From IMG/VR virus record IMGVR_UViG_3300035670_000999, positions 1-29,090 of that record: a stretch of DNA of 29,090 nucleotides, one strand, 5' to 3'. The notes under the pieces were generated by a model. It was not told the DNA's origin and searched no databases. It saw only the letters and a program-made list of their open reading frames with translations. The DNA comes from a virus. Made by a program: the position numbers and the translations under genes. Shown one piece after another: positions 18,459 through 25,722 of the stretch (within the stretch, counting starts at the first letter, position 1; the number at the start of each line of letters is the position of its first letter).

Positions 18459-18994
18459 AACGGGTAACTACCCAGCGCGAAAAGGTTATCAGCATAGCAG
18501 AAAGCCAGTTACCAGTTCGCGAGCTTACCGGCAACAACGATGGACCAGACATCAAAAAGTACTTAAAAGATGTTGGGTTAAAAGAGGGGTATGCCTGGTG
18601 TGCTGCTTTTGTTAGCTGGTGCCTTACCGAATCAGGCATATGGTACCATCCGCAAAGCGCGTACAGCCCCGACTGGTTTCAATACAATGTAGTGTATGAA
18701 CGAAACAATCCGCCGTTAAACGGGTTCATTAGCCGCAAAGCTCAGGTTTTTGGGATTTATTTTGAAAGTAAAGGAAGGGTGGCCCACGTGGGGTTTATCA
18801 CCGGCGAAGACCGCTTACATTATTACACCATAGAAGGGAACACCAACGCAGCCGGGAGCCGTGAAGGGGACGGCGTATACCGGAAAATCAGGCGAAAAAC
18901 AAGCATTTTTGTAATCGCCGACCATGTTGGTGCGGAAGAATTTCTGAAGGATTTGAAAAATAAGGGAATAAAAACACGGATAACATTACGATGA
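18380..18994 (+). CDS. CHAP-domain endolysin with signal peptide
   Basis: A 204-residue peptidoglycan hydrolase (amidase or endopeptidase). CHAP motifs are YAWCAAFVSWCL with Cys74 as nucleophile, GRVAHVGFI with His136, and YTIEGNTNAAG with Glu152 or Asn154 completing the site. Residues 1-22 (MAKGKTFLFLFWFVCWGYGT plus YC) look like a signal peptide, so the enzyme may reach the periplasm without the holin. The chosen ATG lies inside the holin gene; a later start would lose the signal sequence but no ATG precedes the catalytic domain. A GT-rich C-terminal end (GIKTRITLR) is short, with no separate wall-binding domain. Confidence 0.87.
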   Translation: MAKGKTFLFLFWFVCWGYGTYCQPVLKRVTTQREKVISIAESQLPVRELTGNNDGPDIKKYLKDVGLKEGYAWCAAFVSWCLTESGIWYHPQSAYSPDWFQYNVVYERNNPPLNGFISRKAQVFGIYFESKGRVAHVGFITGEDRLHYYTIEGNTNAAGSREGDGVYRKIRRKTSIFVIADHVGAEEFLKDLKNKGIKTRITLR

Positions 18995-19018
18995 AGTATA
19001 AACCCTTAAACAAATAGT

Positions 19019-19849
19019 ATGCAACTTGAACAAAAAAATGATGCTTTTATTGTCAGGAATAAATATTACTCAGGTTGGGAAAAGTGGATTTTATTGATGA
19101 GTGATGAACATTTCGACAGTAAAAAATGCGACCGCAAACTACTGAAACGCCATCACGACGAAGCAAAGGAACGCAATGCACTTATTTTTAAATTTGGTGA
19201 CACTTTTGATTGTATGGGGGGCAAGTACGACAAACGCACCCACAAGGGTGATATACGGCCCGAATACCAGGAGGCCAATTATTTTGACAGGCTCAAAGAG
19301 GATGCCGCGGAATTTTACGGTCCGTATGCCGAAAACATTGCATTAATTACACCCGGGAACCATGAACTGAGCGTATTAATGCGTCACGAAATTGATTTGG
19401 TTGGTAGCCTTGCCAAAAGTTTGAATTGCAGCGTTGGCAAATACTCCGGGTTTATCAGGTTTCAGTTTGAAACAAAAGCAGGAGCAAACAAAAAAAGTTT
19501 TACGTTATATTATACCCACGGAAGCGGAGGAGGGGCACCTGTTACGAAAGGAGTAATCCAAAACAACCGCCGTCAGCATACCGTTGACGCTGATTTCTAT
19601 GTTTCCGGTCACATTCACACGGGAACTTTGCAGCCGCGTCCGAAAGTTTATTTAAGCGAACAGGGCGTAGTTAATTTTAGAGAGCCTGAACATATTATTT
19701 TAGGCGCGTATAAAAACGAATTTTTGGCCGGTCAATGGGCCGACACCAAAGGACTTGACCCGGCTGTATTGGGCGGTATGTGGTTGCGTTTTTACAACAC
19801 AAACGGTCAGATTAATGGATTAAAATACGATTTAATCAGGGCAAAATGA
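19019..19849 (+). CDS. Calcineurin-like metallophosphoesterase
   Basis: A 276-residue protein with the five metal-binding motifs of this superfamily: MSDEH (Asp29, His31), FGDTFD (Asp61), PGNHE (Asn114, His115), YTHGSGGG (His167) and SGHIHTG (His198, His200). All expected ligands are present, so it should be an active two-metal phosphoesterase. It could act on nucleic acids, as SbcD-like or YfcE-like relatives do, or on small phosphoesters; the sequence alone does not decide. It follows the lysis genes and overlaps the next gene by four bases (ATGA). Confidence 0.88.
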   Translation: MQLEQKNDAFIVRNKYYSGWEKWILLMSDEHFDSKKCDRKLLKRHHDEAKERNALIFKFGDTFDCMGGKYDKRTHKGDIRPEYQEANYFDRLKEDAAEFYGPYAENIALITPGNHELSVLMRHEIDLVGSLAKSLNCSVGKYSGFIRFQFETKAGANKKSFTLYYTHGSGGGAPVTKGVIQNNRRQHTVDADFYVSGHIHTGTLQPRPKVYLSEQGVVNFREPEHIILGAYKNEFLAGQWADTKGLDPAVLGGMWLRFYNTNGQINGLKYDLIRAK

Positions 19850-20076
19850 AAGCAATATTGAAATTTGATTTATCGGATGCAGACGACTCAAAGAAGTTTA
19901 AAATGGCATCGCAGGCGTCAGAAATGTATCATGCGTTGTGGGAGATAAAACACAATTACAGAAAACAAATTGATTGGCACCTGGATTCAAACCCGGAAAT
20001 GACAGCTCAGGATATGGCGGATTACATTTTAATGAAAATTATCACAGAAATTGAAGAGAATGATTTAATCATTTGA
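19846..20076 (+). CDS. Small hypothetical protein
   Basis: A 76-residue acidic protein, predicted mostly helical (KKFKMASQASEMYHALWEIKHNYRKQI in the middle, MADYILMKIITEIEEND at the end), with no membrane segment. The ATGA overlap with the phosphoesterase gene suggests coexpression. Similar short proteins of the form MKAILKFDLSD...D...F are familiar from other phages, where their function is unknown. Confidence 0.75.
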   Translation: MKAILKFDLSDADDSKKFKMASQASEMYHALWEIKHNYRKQIDWHLDSNPEMTAQDMADYILMKIITEIEENDLII

Positions 20077-20078
20077 TA

Positions 20079-20648
20079 ATGAAATACATTGGTTTATTTT
20101 ATACGCTTATAATCCTTATCCTTTTAACGTGGGTAATTACAGACAGTTATAAAAAGTATAATCAGAAAAATAAAGAAAAGATGAAAAAGTTACTGCAAAA
20201 AATTTGGAACACCATTAAAAACATTTTTAACAAGGTTGAAGAAAAAACGAGAGAATTAATCCCCGTAGCCATTAAAATTGTGGAAGGGGTAAAAAAGGCT
20301 GTTGATTCGCCGGTGGATGACATTATTCTCAGCATCATAACCACGGCAATTCCCGGCGATGCAGATGATAAACTGGTTAAAAAGGTAAAAACCGTTGTGG
20401 AGCATTGGATTCCCAAACTGTTAATCGAATTGCAACTCATTGAAGATATTAACAACCTCCCCACCACAAACGATAAAATGAAAGCCATTTTTGAAAAGTT
20501 GAAGCTGAGCAGCAACGAAACTAAAAATGTAGTGTATCACGGCCTGGCCTCCCTGGTACTGGAAAAACTTTCGGATGGTGAACTGAGCTGGAAAGATGCC
20601 GTAGTAATCAGCGAATTTTATTATCAAAATATTGCAAAAACAAAATAA
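20079..20648 (+). CDS. Membrane-anchored hypothetical protein with possible second start
   Basis: From the ATG at 20079 (189 residues) the protein has one membrane segment (YIGLFYTLIILILLTWVI) followed by basic sequence. A second in-frame ATG at 20181, behind an A/G-rich leader, would give a soluble protein of 155 residues starting MKKLLQKIWNTIKNIFNKVEE. The main part is helical and amphipathic with DSPVDDIILSIITTAIPGDADD and EHWIPKLLIELQLI. This type of protein is familiar from Bacteroidota phages near the lysis or integrase end but has no known function. It is the last gene before the strong terminator at 20680. Confidence 0.7.
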   Translation: MKYIGLFYTLIILILLTWVITDSYKKYNQKNKEKMKKLLQKIWNTIKNIFNKVEEKTRELIPVAIKIVEGVKKAVDSPVDDIILSIITTAIPGDADDKLVKKVKTVVEHWIPKLLIELQLIEDINNLPTTNDKMKAIFEKLKLSSNETKNVVYHGLASLVLEKLSDGELSWKDAVVISEFYYQNIAKTK

Positions 20649-20679
20649 ACCGTCCCCCACAACGCCCCCTTTAAAACGG

Positions 20680-20725
20680 AAAAAACCGCTGAATCATTTG
20701 ATTACCAGCGGTTTTTTATTTTTTT
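20680..20725 (+). terminator. Rho-independent terminator ending the late operon
   Basis: CCGCTG at 20686-20691 pairs with CAGCGG at 20706-20711. The flanking A run at 20680-20685 and T run from 20712 extend the stem, and T residues continue to 20725. The near symmetry of A and T runs means it could also act on transcripts from the right, but no convergent gene ends here. Confidence 0.88.
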
Positions 20726-20750
20726 GGAGTGACCCCGGAGAGTCCCGCCC
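20726..20750. other. Candidate attachment-site core (tRNA 3'-end-like)
   Basis: A GC-rich island, GGAGTGACCCCGGAGAGT and the six bases after it, lies between the late terminator and integrase 1 in otherwise very AT-rich DNA. Read on the minus strand it resembles the end of a tRNA T-stem and acceptor stem (CTCTCC then GGGGTC), a common integration target. No full tRNA is present. The complementary host site is not in the window, so this is a guess from position and composition. Confidence 0.3.
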
Positions 20751-20871
20751 AAAATTTAAAATTTTTTGAAACCGTTGTAAAATTGCAGCATTTATAATAC
20801 TTTTACCCTGTTTTTTTATATTGGTTTTTAAACGTTTTTAAAATATTTCGCCCCCTGTGGCGGCCCCTGCT

Positions 20872-22077
20872 ATGAATGAACCGCGTTTTTTGCTCAAAGA
20901 CAAAAACGCCCCCGATGAAACACTTGTTTACCTGGTTTTCCGTATTCACGGAGAAAGGGTAAAAATTTCAACCGGTGTAAAAGTGTCACCAAAAGAATGG
21001 AATTTCACCAAACAACAAATGTATGAACGACGCGGAACCGATTTTCAAAATAAAAATCAAATCCTGCAAAATTATTCCGATAAAATTAAAAAAATAGTTA
21101 CAAACCTGCAAGCACAGGGGAAAACAGTAACTGTTTCTGAAGTCAGAAGCCAGTTTTCGTACATGGCCAAAATATCCGATTCTAAATTTAAATACGTACA
21201 CGAATACTGTAATTTCTTTATCGATGACTTTAAAAAGCGAAAGCCAAACAGCGCCCGTTTTTTCGGGATTGCAACCGAAAAACTTAAAAAGTTCAATCCG
21301 CGCCTCAGGTTTTCAGAACTCAACGAAATCAATTATAACAGGTTTATTGATTTTATGAACGCCCAAAAATACAGCGCCAATTATACCGGGGCCACGGTAA
21401 ACAGGCTCCGTATTATTTTCAACGATGCTTACAAAAAAAACATACTCAGGCATACCGACTGGCAAAGATGGAAACGATTGAACGAAGAAGTGTATAAGGT
21501 TTATTTAACGGAGGAAGAAATACAAAGGATTTATAATCTATCCATTCCAAAGGATTACGCCCGGGTTAGGGATTTATTTATTGTTGGTTGCTGCACCGGG
21601 TTACGGGTGGGAAATTACCTTACACTGGACCCGAAAATAAACATAAACAACGGGTATATTCACGCGGTAGTTAATAAAAACGGGCCACGGGTAATGATTC
21701 CGGTGCATTGGATGGTTTCCGAGATTTTGGCAAAATGTAATGGGTTGCCGAAACCCGTATCGGAACAGAGGCTCAACAAAAAAATAAAGGAAATTTGCAG
21801 GGCTGCCAAAATAACCCAGCCCGTACAGTGGTACAGGAACGAAGGCGGTAAAAGGGTAATTTATACTACCGAAAAATGCGACCTGGTAACCAGCCATACC
21901 GCCCGGCGCTCGTTTGCCACAAACCTTTATTTGCGCGGTGAAAACCCGAAGGTAATTATGGCCGTAACAGGGCATACAACAGTAGAAATGTTTTTCAGGT
22001 ACATAAAAATCACAGCTGAGGAAAGCTCCAAACGATTATCGAAGAATGTTTTTTTCAAAAAAAGTGATAAAATGTAA
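20872..22077 (+). CDS. int: Tyrosine-type integrase 1, Arm/SAM-like N-terminus
   Basis: From the ATG at 20872 (401 residues; a GTG at 20857 would add five) this is a complete phage integrase. Residues 1-85 form an Arm-type DNA-binding domain with VYLVFRIHGERVKISTGVKVSPKEW, typical of Bacteroidota. The SAM-like core-binding domain follows to about 200. The catalytic domain has Arg245 (GLRVGNYL), His342 and Arg345 (SHTARRSF), His368 (TGHTT) and Tyr377 (FFRYIK). A Lys in VVNKNGPRV probably completes the set. It should integrate the phage at the site next to it and, with the excisionase-like protein at 25709, remove it. Confidence 0.94.
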   Translation: MNEPRFLLKDKNAPDETLVYLVFRIHGERVKISTGVKVSPKEWNFTKQQMYERRGTDFQNKNQILQNYSDKIKKIVTNLQAQGKTVTVSEVRSQFSYMAKISDSKFKYVHEYCNFFIDDFKKRKPNSARFFGIATEKLKKFNPRLRFSELNEINYNRFIDFMNAQKYSANYTGATVNRLRIIFNDAYKKNILRHTDWQRWKRLNEEVYKVYLTEEEIQRIYNLSIPKDYARVRDLFIVGCCTGLRVGNYLTLDPKININNGYIHAVVNKNGPRVMIPVHWMVSEILAKCNGLPKPVSEQRLNKKIKEICRAAKITQPVQWYRNEGGKRVIYTTEKCDLVTSHTARRSFATNLYLRGENPKVIMAVTGHTTVEMFFRYIKITAEESSKRLSKNVFFKKSDKM

Positions 22078-22101
22078 GGTAAAATTGTAGTAAAATGTAA
22101 A

Positions 22102-22545
22102 TTACCACTCATTTGATTTCTGATTGAAAACAGAGGTTAAGGCATCGTTCAAAATACGTATGCTGTTCATGGCCTTCGCATCGTTGCGGAGGCCATTTTT
22201 ATTTGTGATAACATCGGTAAACGAAACCCATGAATCAGAATCCAATGGATTTTTAAACTGTATTCCAGTAACGGTTACACGGTAACGAGATTCCTGTATT
22301 TCAATTTTACCGGTGGCCCTCATGGGCGATTCCAGTATGAAAATGGTTTTTTCGCCTGGCGAAACCTGCACCGTAAAACCATCGATGGTAAAACTTGCAG
22401 GTGTGCCACTGCATATGGCCGGTAACCCGGAAAATGGTTTTTCGTACACGTGCGACCAAACCGCCTGCCCCGATTGAATGACAAAACCATCCTGTGTATG
22501 GATGGTATAAAATCCAAAAAAAACTAAAAATAAAATCTGTTTCAT
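22102..22545 (-). CDS. Exported hypothetical protein
   Basis: A 147-residue protein with a short signal peptide (MKQILFLVFFGFYTIHT) and a beta-rich mature part (YRVTVTGIQFKNP, TIFILESPMRATGKIEI), ending in helical MNSIRILNDALTSVFNQ. The mature part vaguely recalls DUF4468-type envelope proteins of Bacteroidota; I cannot confirm that. It is transcribed leftward with the repressor and overlaps the membrane protein upstream by four bases, so it is probably expressed in the lysogen. Placement between integrase and repressor is common for lysogenic-conversion or superinfection-exclusion genes. Confidence 0.68.
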   Translation of the reverse strand: MKQILFLVFFGFYTIHTQDGFVIQSGQAVWSHVYEKPFSGLPAICSGTPASFTIDGFTVQVSPGEKTIFILESPMRATGKIEIQESRYRVTVTGIQFKNPLDSDSWVSFTDVITNKNGLRNDAKAMNSIRILNDALTSVFNQKSNEW

Positions 22546-22781
22546 TTTAAAAATTGCTGTAAAATTAAACTAAGCTCCCTGTTAATCTCATTTATTTGCT
22601 GAATTTTAACTATGTTGAAAACGATGGTTATCGAAATTAACACGGTATTCACCAATAAAAGAGTAAAGACTATTATTACAAATTTTTCGTTTCGTGTAAT
22701 GAAATAGTTTATATTTTTAACATCGCGGGAGGCTGAAAACGATTTATTTCGGCTTCCATTTACTGTTTGAAAATGTTTCAT
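22542..22781 (-). CDS. Small single-span membrane protein
   Basis: From the ATG at 22781 this is a 79-residue protein with a basic N-terminus (MKHFQTVNGSRNKSF). It has one membrane segment at about 34-56 (FVIIVFTLLLVNTVLISITIVF) and a short C-terminal helix (INEINRELSLILQQFLK). An upstream ATG at 22826 would add 15 residues of less typical sequence. It overlaps the exported protein gene (ATGA). Upstream on this strand TCTTTACTTTAG (22819-22808) resembles both the -7 promoter consensus and the operator half-site. A role in exclusion of other phages is possible by position only. Confidence 0.6.
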   Translation of the reverse strand: MKHFQTVNGSRNKSFSASRDVKNINYFITRNEKFVIIVFTLLLVNTVLISITIVFNIVKIQQINEINRELSLILQQFLK

Positions 22782-22842
22782 AGAGGATTTTAGTAATGTG
22801 TTCGGGCCTAAAGTAAAGAATATCATTTCATTTTTTTTTTTT

Positions 22843-23229
22843 TTATTTATGTTTTAAAACATGTTTTAATAAAGTAATCTGTTCATCCTTCTCTTTTATC
22901 AACTGTTTCAGGTACTTGTTTTCCTGTTGTAACATCGACGGTTCGTTTACCATATCTTTACCTGCCATCGATGTATAATTTTTATTCCCCGTAACATCCT
23001 GGTTTTGTGTGGCACCTGTTTTTGCCTCACGGCCAAAAAGCCAATTTGCATCCAGGTCTGGGAAGATGTTAAAAATTTCGCATAACAAATCTAATGTTGG
23101 CGCGTGTTCGCCCCTTTTCCATCCGCTCACCGACTGCCGTGCAATGCCCAGTTTATCGGCAAACTGCGAAGCATTCATGTTTTTTTCCGATGCCCATAAT
23201 AACAGCCTTGTAATGATTTCCCGTTTCAT
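22843..23229 (-). CDS. XRE-family phage repressor (CI-like)
   Basis: From the ATG at 23229 this is a 128-residue protein; the longer frame to 23334 would run through the operator region and is unlikely. Residues 19-41 form the helix-turn-helix, NASQFADKLGIARQSVSGWKRG, followed by HAPTLDLLCEIFNIFPDLDANWLFG, a common ending of this domain type. The rest is a flexible linker and a C-terminal coiled coil (98-127) that probably dimerises or oligomerises it. There is no S24 peptidase domain, so RecA-driven self-cleavage is not expected and induction must use another route. Divergent to the cro-position gene, it is the likely lysogeny repressor. Confidence 0.82.
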   Translation of the reverse strand: MKREIITRLLLWASEKNMNASQFADKLGIARQSVSGWKRGEHAPTLDLLCEIFNIFPDLDANWLFGREAKTGATQNQDVTGNKNYTSMAGKDMVNEPSMLQQENKYLKQLIKEKDEQITLLKHVLKHK

Positions 23230-23252
23230 TTTGGTTTTTATGTTGTAAAACA

Positions 23253-23310
23253 CATACAAAAAAGTAAAGATTTTTTTGTTTTTGTAATAAACATCTTTAC
23301 ATTTGTATAG
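23253..23310. promoter_or_regulatory. Lysogeny switch: operator pair and rightward promoter
   Basis: Between the divergent repressor and cro-position genes lies an extended inverted repeat. Its left arm is ATACAAA (23254-23260) and GTAAAGAT (23264-23271), and its right arm ATCTTTAC (23293-23300) and TTTGTAT (23302-23308). It overlaps a textbook Bacteroidota promoter: TTTG at 23275-23278, 19 bases, then TACATTTG at 23298-23305. That promoter would drive the rightward early genes with a leader of about 40 bases. A repressor dimer on each arm would block it. The leftward promoter is less clear. Confidence 0.7.
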
Positions 23311-23351
23311 TTCAATTTTTGAACGATTCACCAAAAGTAATAAAATTAACT

Positions 23352-23591
23352 ATGAATGTCAATACCGAAAAACCGGTAACCTTTAAAACGGCCTTCGACC
23401 AGCAACCGGAATGGCTGCAACGCTACATGAAGGCTAAAATACGCTACCGTTGCGGATGGGGCAATACCACGTTTTACAATAAAATGAACGGGGTTACCCC
23501 TATGCGCCCGCCTGAAAAAGCCGTTGTGGCCCTCCTGTTTGCCAAACACGGGGTGGATGCCTGGAGCGGCGAGGAAATTGAGTTCAGATAA
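23352..23591 (+). CDS. Cro-position small protein, possible DNA-binding
   Basis: A 79-residue basic protein from the ATG at 23352 (an upstream TTG at 23319 is less likely). The segment WLQRYMKAKIRYRCGWGNTTFYNKMNGVTPMRPPEKAVVALLF looks like helices with a turn, similar in style to small phage HTH proteins that read GN-T-FY-K-NG in the recognition part. It is the first gene from the rightward early promoter, opposite the repressor, which is where Cro-like or early regulatory proteins are found. No confident family. Confidence 0.65.
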   Translation: MNVNTEKPVTFKTAFDQQPEWLQRYMKAKIRYRCGWGNTTFYNKMNGVTPMRPPEKAVVALLFAKHGVDAWSGEEIEFR

Positions 23592-23620
23592 AAAACCAAA
23601 AATTTCAAAATACCAGAAAA

Positions 23621-24520
23621 ATGAACTTAACAATAGACAAAGAATTTAAACAGTTGATTCCTCCGCTTCTTTCTCACGAATATGAACAGCTTGAAAAAAA
23701 TATACTTGAAGAAGGTATTCGCGATAAACTGGTAGTTTGGAATAAAACCGTGGTTGACGGGCATAATCGTTATGAAATAGCCCTTCGCCACGGTTTGCCA
23801 TTCGATGTACACGAAATGCAGTTTAACAGCCGCGAAGATTGTATAAACTGGATTATAAACAACCAATTGGGGCGTCGTAATCTTACCGAAGCCCAACGCA
23901 TGTATTTGCGCGGCAAACGGTATGAGAATGAAAAGAAAATGAAAGGTGGTGACTATGGAAATCAATATACAAATTTGCCTAATCCTCAAAATGAGGATAA
24001 GGCAAAATTTACATACACTACCAAACCCACAGCCCTAAAAATAGCAAAAGAATATGGTGTTTCTCCTTCAACAATTGAAAGAGATGCACTGTATTCTAAA
24101 GGAATTGACGTATTGCCCGATGAGGTAAAACAAAAGATATTCTCGGGAGAAGAAAAAACGCTCAAAAAAGATATTCATTCTATCGCAAAACTTCCTACAA
24201 AGTTACAAAAACAGGTTATTTCAAAAATAAACGATGGTGCTGAAATTTCGGAAGCAGTAAAAACAACCGACCCAAAAATAAAAAAAGAGAAGGAAAGAAA
24301 AGAGGCTGAAGAAAAATACAATCGTGAAAAGGAAATCCGTGAAAGGTTAAAATTTGAAAACATACAGTATTGTGATGTTTTAGTTTTATCGCTCGATGAA
24401 ATTTTAGAAAACAAAGACAAATTAAAATCTGAATACGAGATATGGGTATTTAGAAAAAAAGAAACAGCCCATAAATCAAAAATCGAATTACGCAAAAATT
24501 TAACACTAAAATTTAATTAA
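23621..24520 (+). CDS. ParB-like protein 1 with helix-turn-helix
   Basis: A 299-residue protein. Residues 10-65 carry the ParB/Srx-type N-terminal domain (LEEGIRDKLVVWNKTVVDGHNRYEIALRHG), with the DGHNR motif at 46-50. A linker and a helix-turn-helix (TALKIAKEYGVSPSTIERDALY, 137-158) follow, then a Lys/Glu-rich helical region at about 220-245 (KIKKEKERKEAEEKYNREKE). No ParA partner is encoded nearby, so plasmid-type partition is unlikely by itself. Such proteins in phages may regulate transcription, bind the replication origin or cut DNA. It precedes a second ParB-like gene by two bases. Confidence 0.8.
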   Translation: MNLTIDKEFKQLIPPLLSHEYEQLEKNILEEGIRDKLVVWNKTVVDGHNRYEIALRHGLPFDVHEMQFNSREDCINWIINNQLGRRNLTEAQRMYLRGKRYENEKKMKGGDYGNQYTNLPNPQNEDKAKFTYTTKPTALKIAKEYGVSPSTIERDALYSKGIDVLPDEVKQKIFSGEEKTLKKDIHSIAKLPTKLQKQVISKINDGAEISEAVKTTDPKIKKEKERKEAEEKYNREKEIRERLKFENIQYCDVLVLSLDEILENKDKLKSEYEIWVFRKKETAHKSKIELRKNLTLKFN

Positions 24521-24522
24521 TC

Positions 24523-25314
24523 ATGAAAAACTACCAATTAAAAGATTTATTGAAATCTGGAGTTGTTGAAAAACAAGACGATGTTTATTACACGAACGAT
24601 TTAACAATTTTCAATCGCATCGATGGAAACAGAAAAATAAGCCCGATGCATGTCAGGAAAATTGAGTTGTCGATTAAAAAATATGGCCTTTTAAAACAGC
24701 CCATTGTAGTAAACGAAAATTTAGAATTAATCGATGGTCAAAACCGAAAACTGGCATGTGAAAAAGCAAAATGTGGGATTTATTTTGTGGTTTGCCAGGG
24801 TTATGGATTGCGAGAAGTGCAGATTTTAAACGAAAATTCAAAGATTTGGAATAAACACGATTATTTGGATTCTTTTTGTGAATTGGGTTACCAGGAATAC
24901 ATTGATTTTCGCGATTTCTGGAAAAAGTTTGATAGAATTTCATTTTCTGGAATTGAAAAAATATTAACCCAAATAAAAGGCAACAGAAATACAACCATTG
25001 ACGGAATAAAAGTCACTTCAAAATATTTTCAGGAAGGAAATTTGGTAATTCCGAACATAAAAAAATCAGAAAAAATCGCAAGAATGATTTACGATTTTAA
25101 CGGATTGTTTGAGCAATGGAATGAAACATTGTTTATTACCACAATGCTTACTGTATTTGACAATGAAGATTACGACCATGAATGGTTTTTAGGTCGTTTA
25201 AACGCACCGACCGGTATAAACATTGAAAAACAACGTACTGTAAAGGCCTATTTGCTGAATATTGAAGAAATATACAATTATCGGGCCAGAGGTAAAAGAA
25301 TAAGATTCTATTGA
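24523..25314 (+). CDS. ParB-like protein 2
   Basis: A 263-residue protein whose N-terminal third fits the ParB/Srx fold: ISPMHVRKIELSIKKYGLLKQPIVVNENLELIDGQNRKLACEK at 39-81, with the DGQNR motif matching DGHNR of the upstream gene. The C-terminal two thirds are AT-rich in DNA and helical, with FRDFWKKFDRISFSGIEKIL, and I see no helix-turn-helix of the usual ParB kind. The pair may be ancient duplicates or a functional pair working on the same DNA. Function is unknown. Confidence 0.75.
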   Translation: MKNYQLKDLLKSGVVEKQDDVYYTNDLTIFNRIDGNRKISPMHVRKIELSIKKYGLLKQPIVVNENLELIDGQNRKLACEKAKCGIYFVVCQGYGLREVQILNENSKIWNKHDYLDSFCELGYQEYIDFRDFWKKFDRISFSGIEKILTQIKGNRNTTIDGIKVTSKYFQEGNLVIPNIKKSEKIARMIYDFNGLFEQWNETLFITTMLTVFDNEDYDHEWFLGRLNAPTGINIEKQRTVKAYLLNIEEIYNYRARGKRIRFY

Positions 25315-25317
25315 GCC

Positions 25318-25722
25318 ATGAAAAACCACTTAACAACCCGTGAAATGCAGGTACTCGAAAAACTTTCGGAAGGCGAAAGCCAGAAGGAGATTGCCGACCA
25401 CCTGGATTGTGCACCCGGAACAGTGGATGCACACCTAAAAAAAATCAAAGAGAAAACCGGTTTTCACAAAAATACCGAATTAGTGGCGCTGTGGTACTCA
25501 GCACACAGCAGTCAGGTATTGGCGAAAATAAAAAGGGCCATCCCCATGGTTACCATGTGGGCCGGTTTTTTTGTGTTGGCGCTTTTGTCGCTTTTTGCGC
25601 CGGAATCGAATGTTGAAACCCATATTACCGATAATCCCGGAACCGGTGGGCTGGAGGGTCTTTTCCTGTTAATCATTGTGGTTGCTGCCATCGCTTATAT
25701 TTTTCAGGATGAAAAAAGTTGA
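25318..25722 (+). CDS. LuxR-type HTH protein with two membrane segments
   Basis: A 134-residue protein. Residues 5-59 are a complete LuxR/GerE-type DNA-binding domain (LTTREMQVLEKLSEGESQKEIADHL, then APGTVDAHLKKIKEKTGFHKNTELV). Two hydrophobic segments follow at about 77-94 (PMVTMWAGFFVLALLSLF) and 111-130 (GLEGLFLLIIVVAAIAYIFQ). The DNA-binding domain would be on the cytoplasmic side of the membrane. There is no receiver or ligand-binding domain. It might couple phage gene control to the membrane state. It ends inside the start of the next gene (14-base overlap). Confidence 0.85.
   Translation: MKNHLTTREMQVLEKLSEGESQKEIADHLDCAPGTVDAHLKKIKEKTGFHKNTELVALWYSAHSSQVLAKIKRAIPMVTMWAGFFVLALLSLFAPESNVETHITDNPGTGGLEGLFLLIIVVAAIAYIFQDEKS

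Noticed and set aside
20726-20750. A complete tRNA gene beside integrase 1
   Set aside because: Only a 3'-end-like stretch is visible. Flanking DNA is too AT-rich and shows no anticodon arm or D-arm.
22830-22843. Poly-T run as a phase-variable switch
   Set aside because: It lies between two minus-strand genes, after the repressor stop, so length change would not alter a reading frame. A minor effect on expression cannot be excluded.
23230-23334. N-terminal extension of the repressor to 23334
   Set aside because: It would translate through the operator and promoter. The added residues (Lys/Tyr/Phe-rich) are not part of the XRE fold, and MKREIITRLL at 23229 is a natural start.
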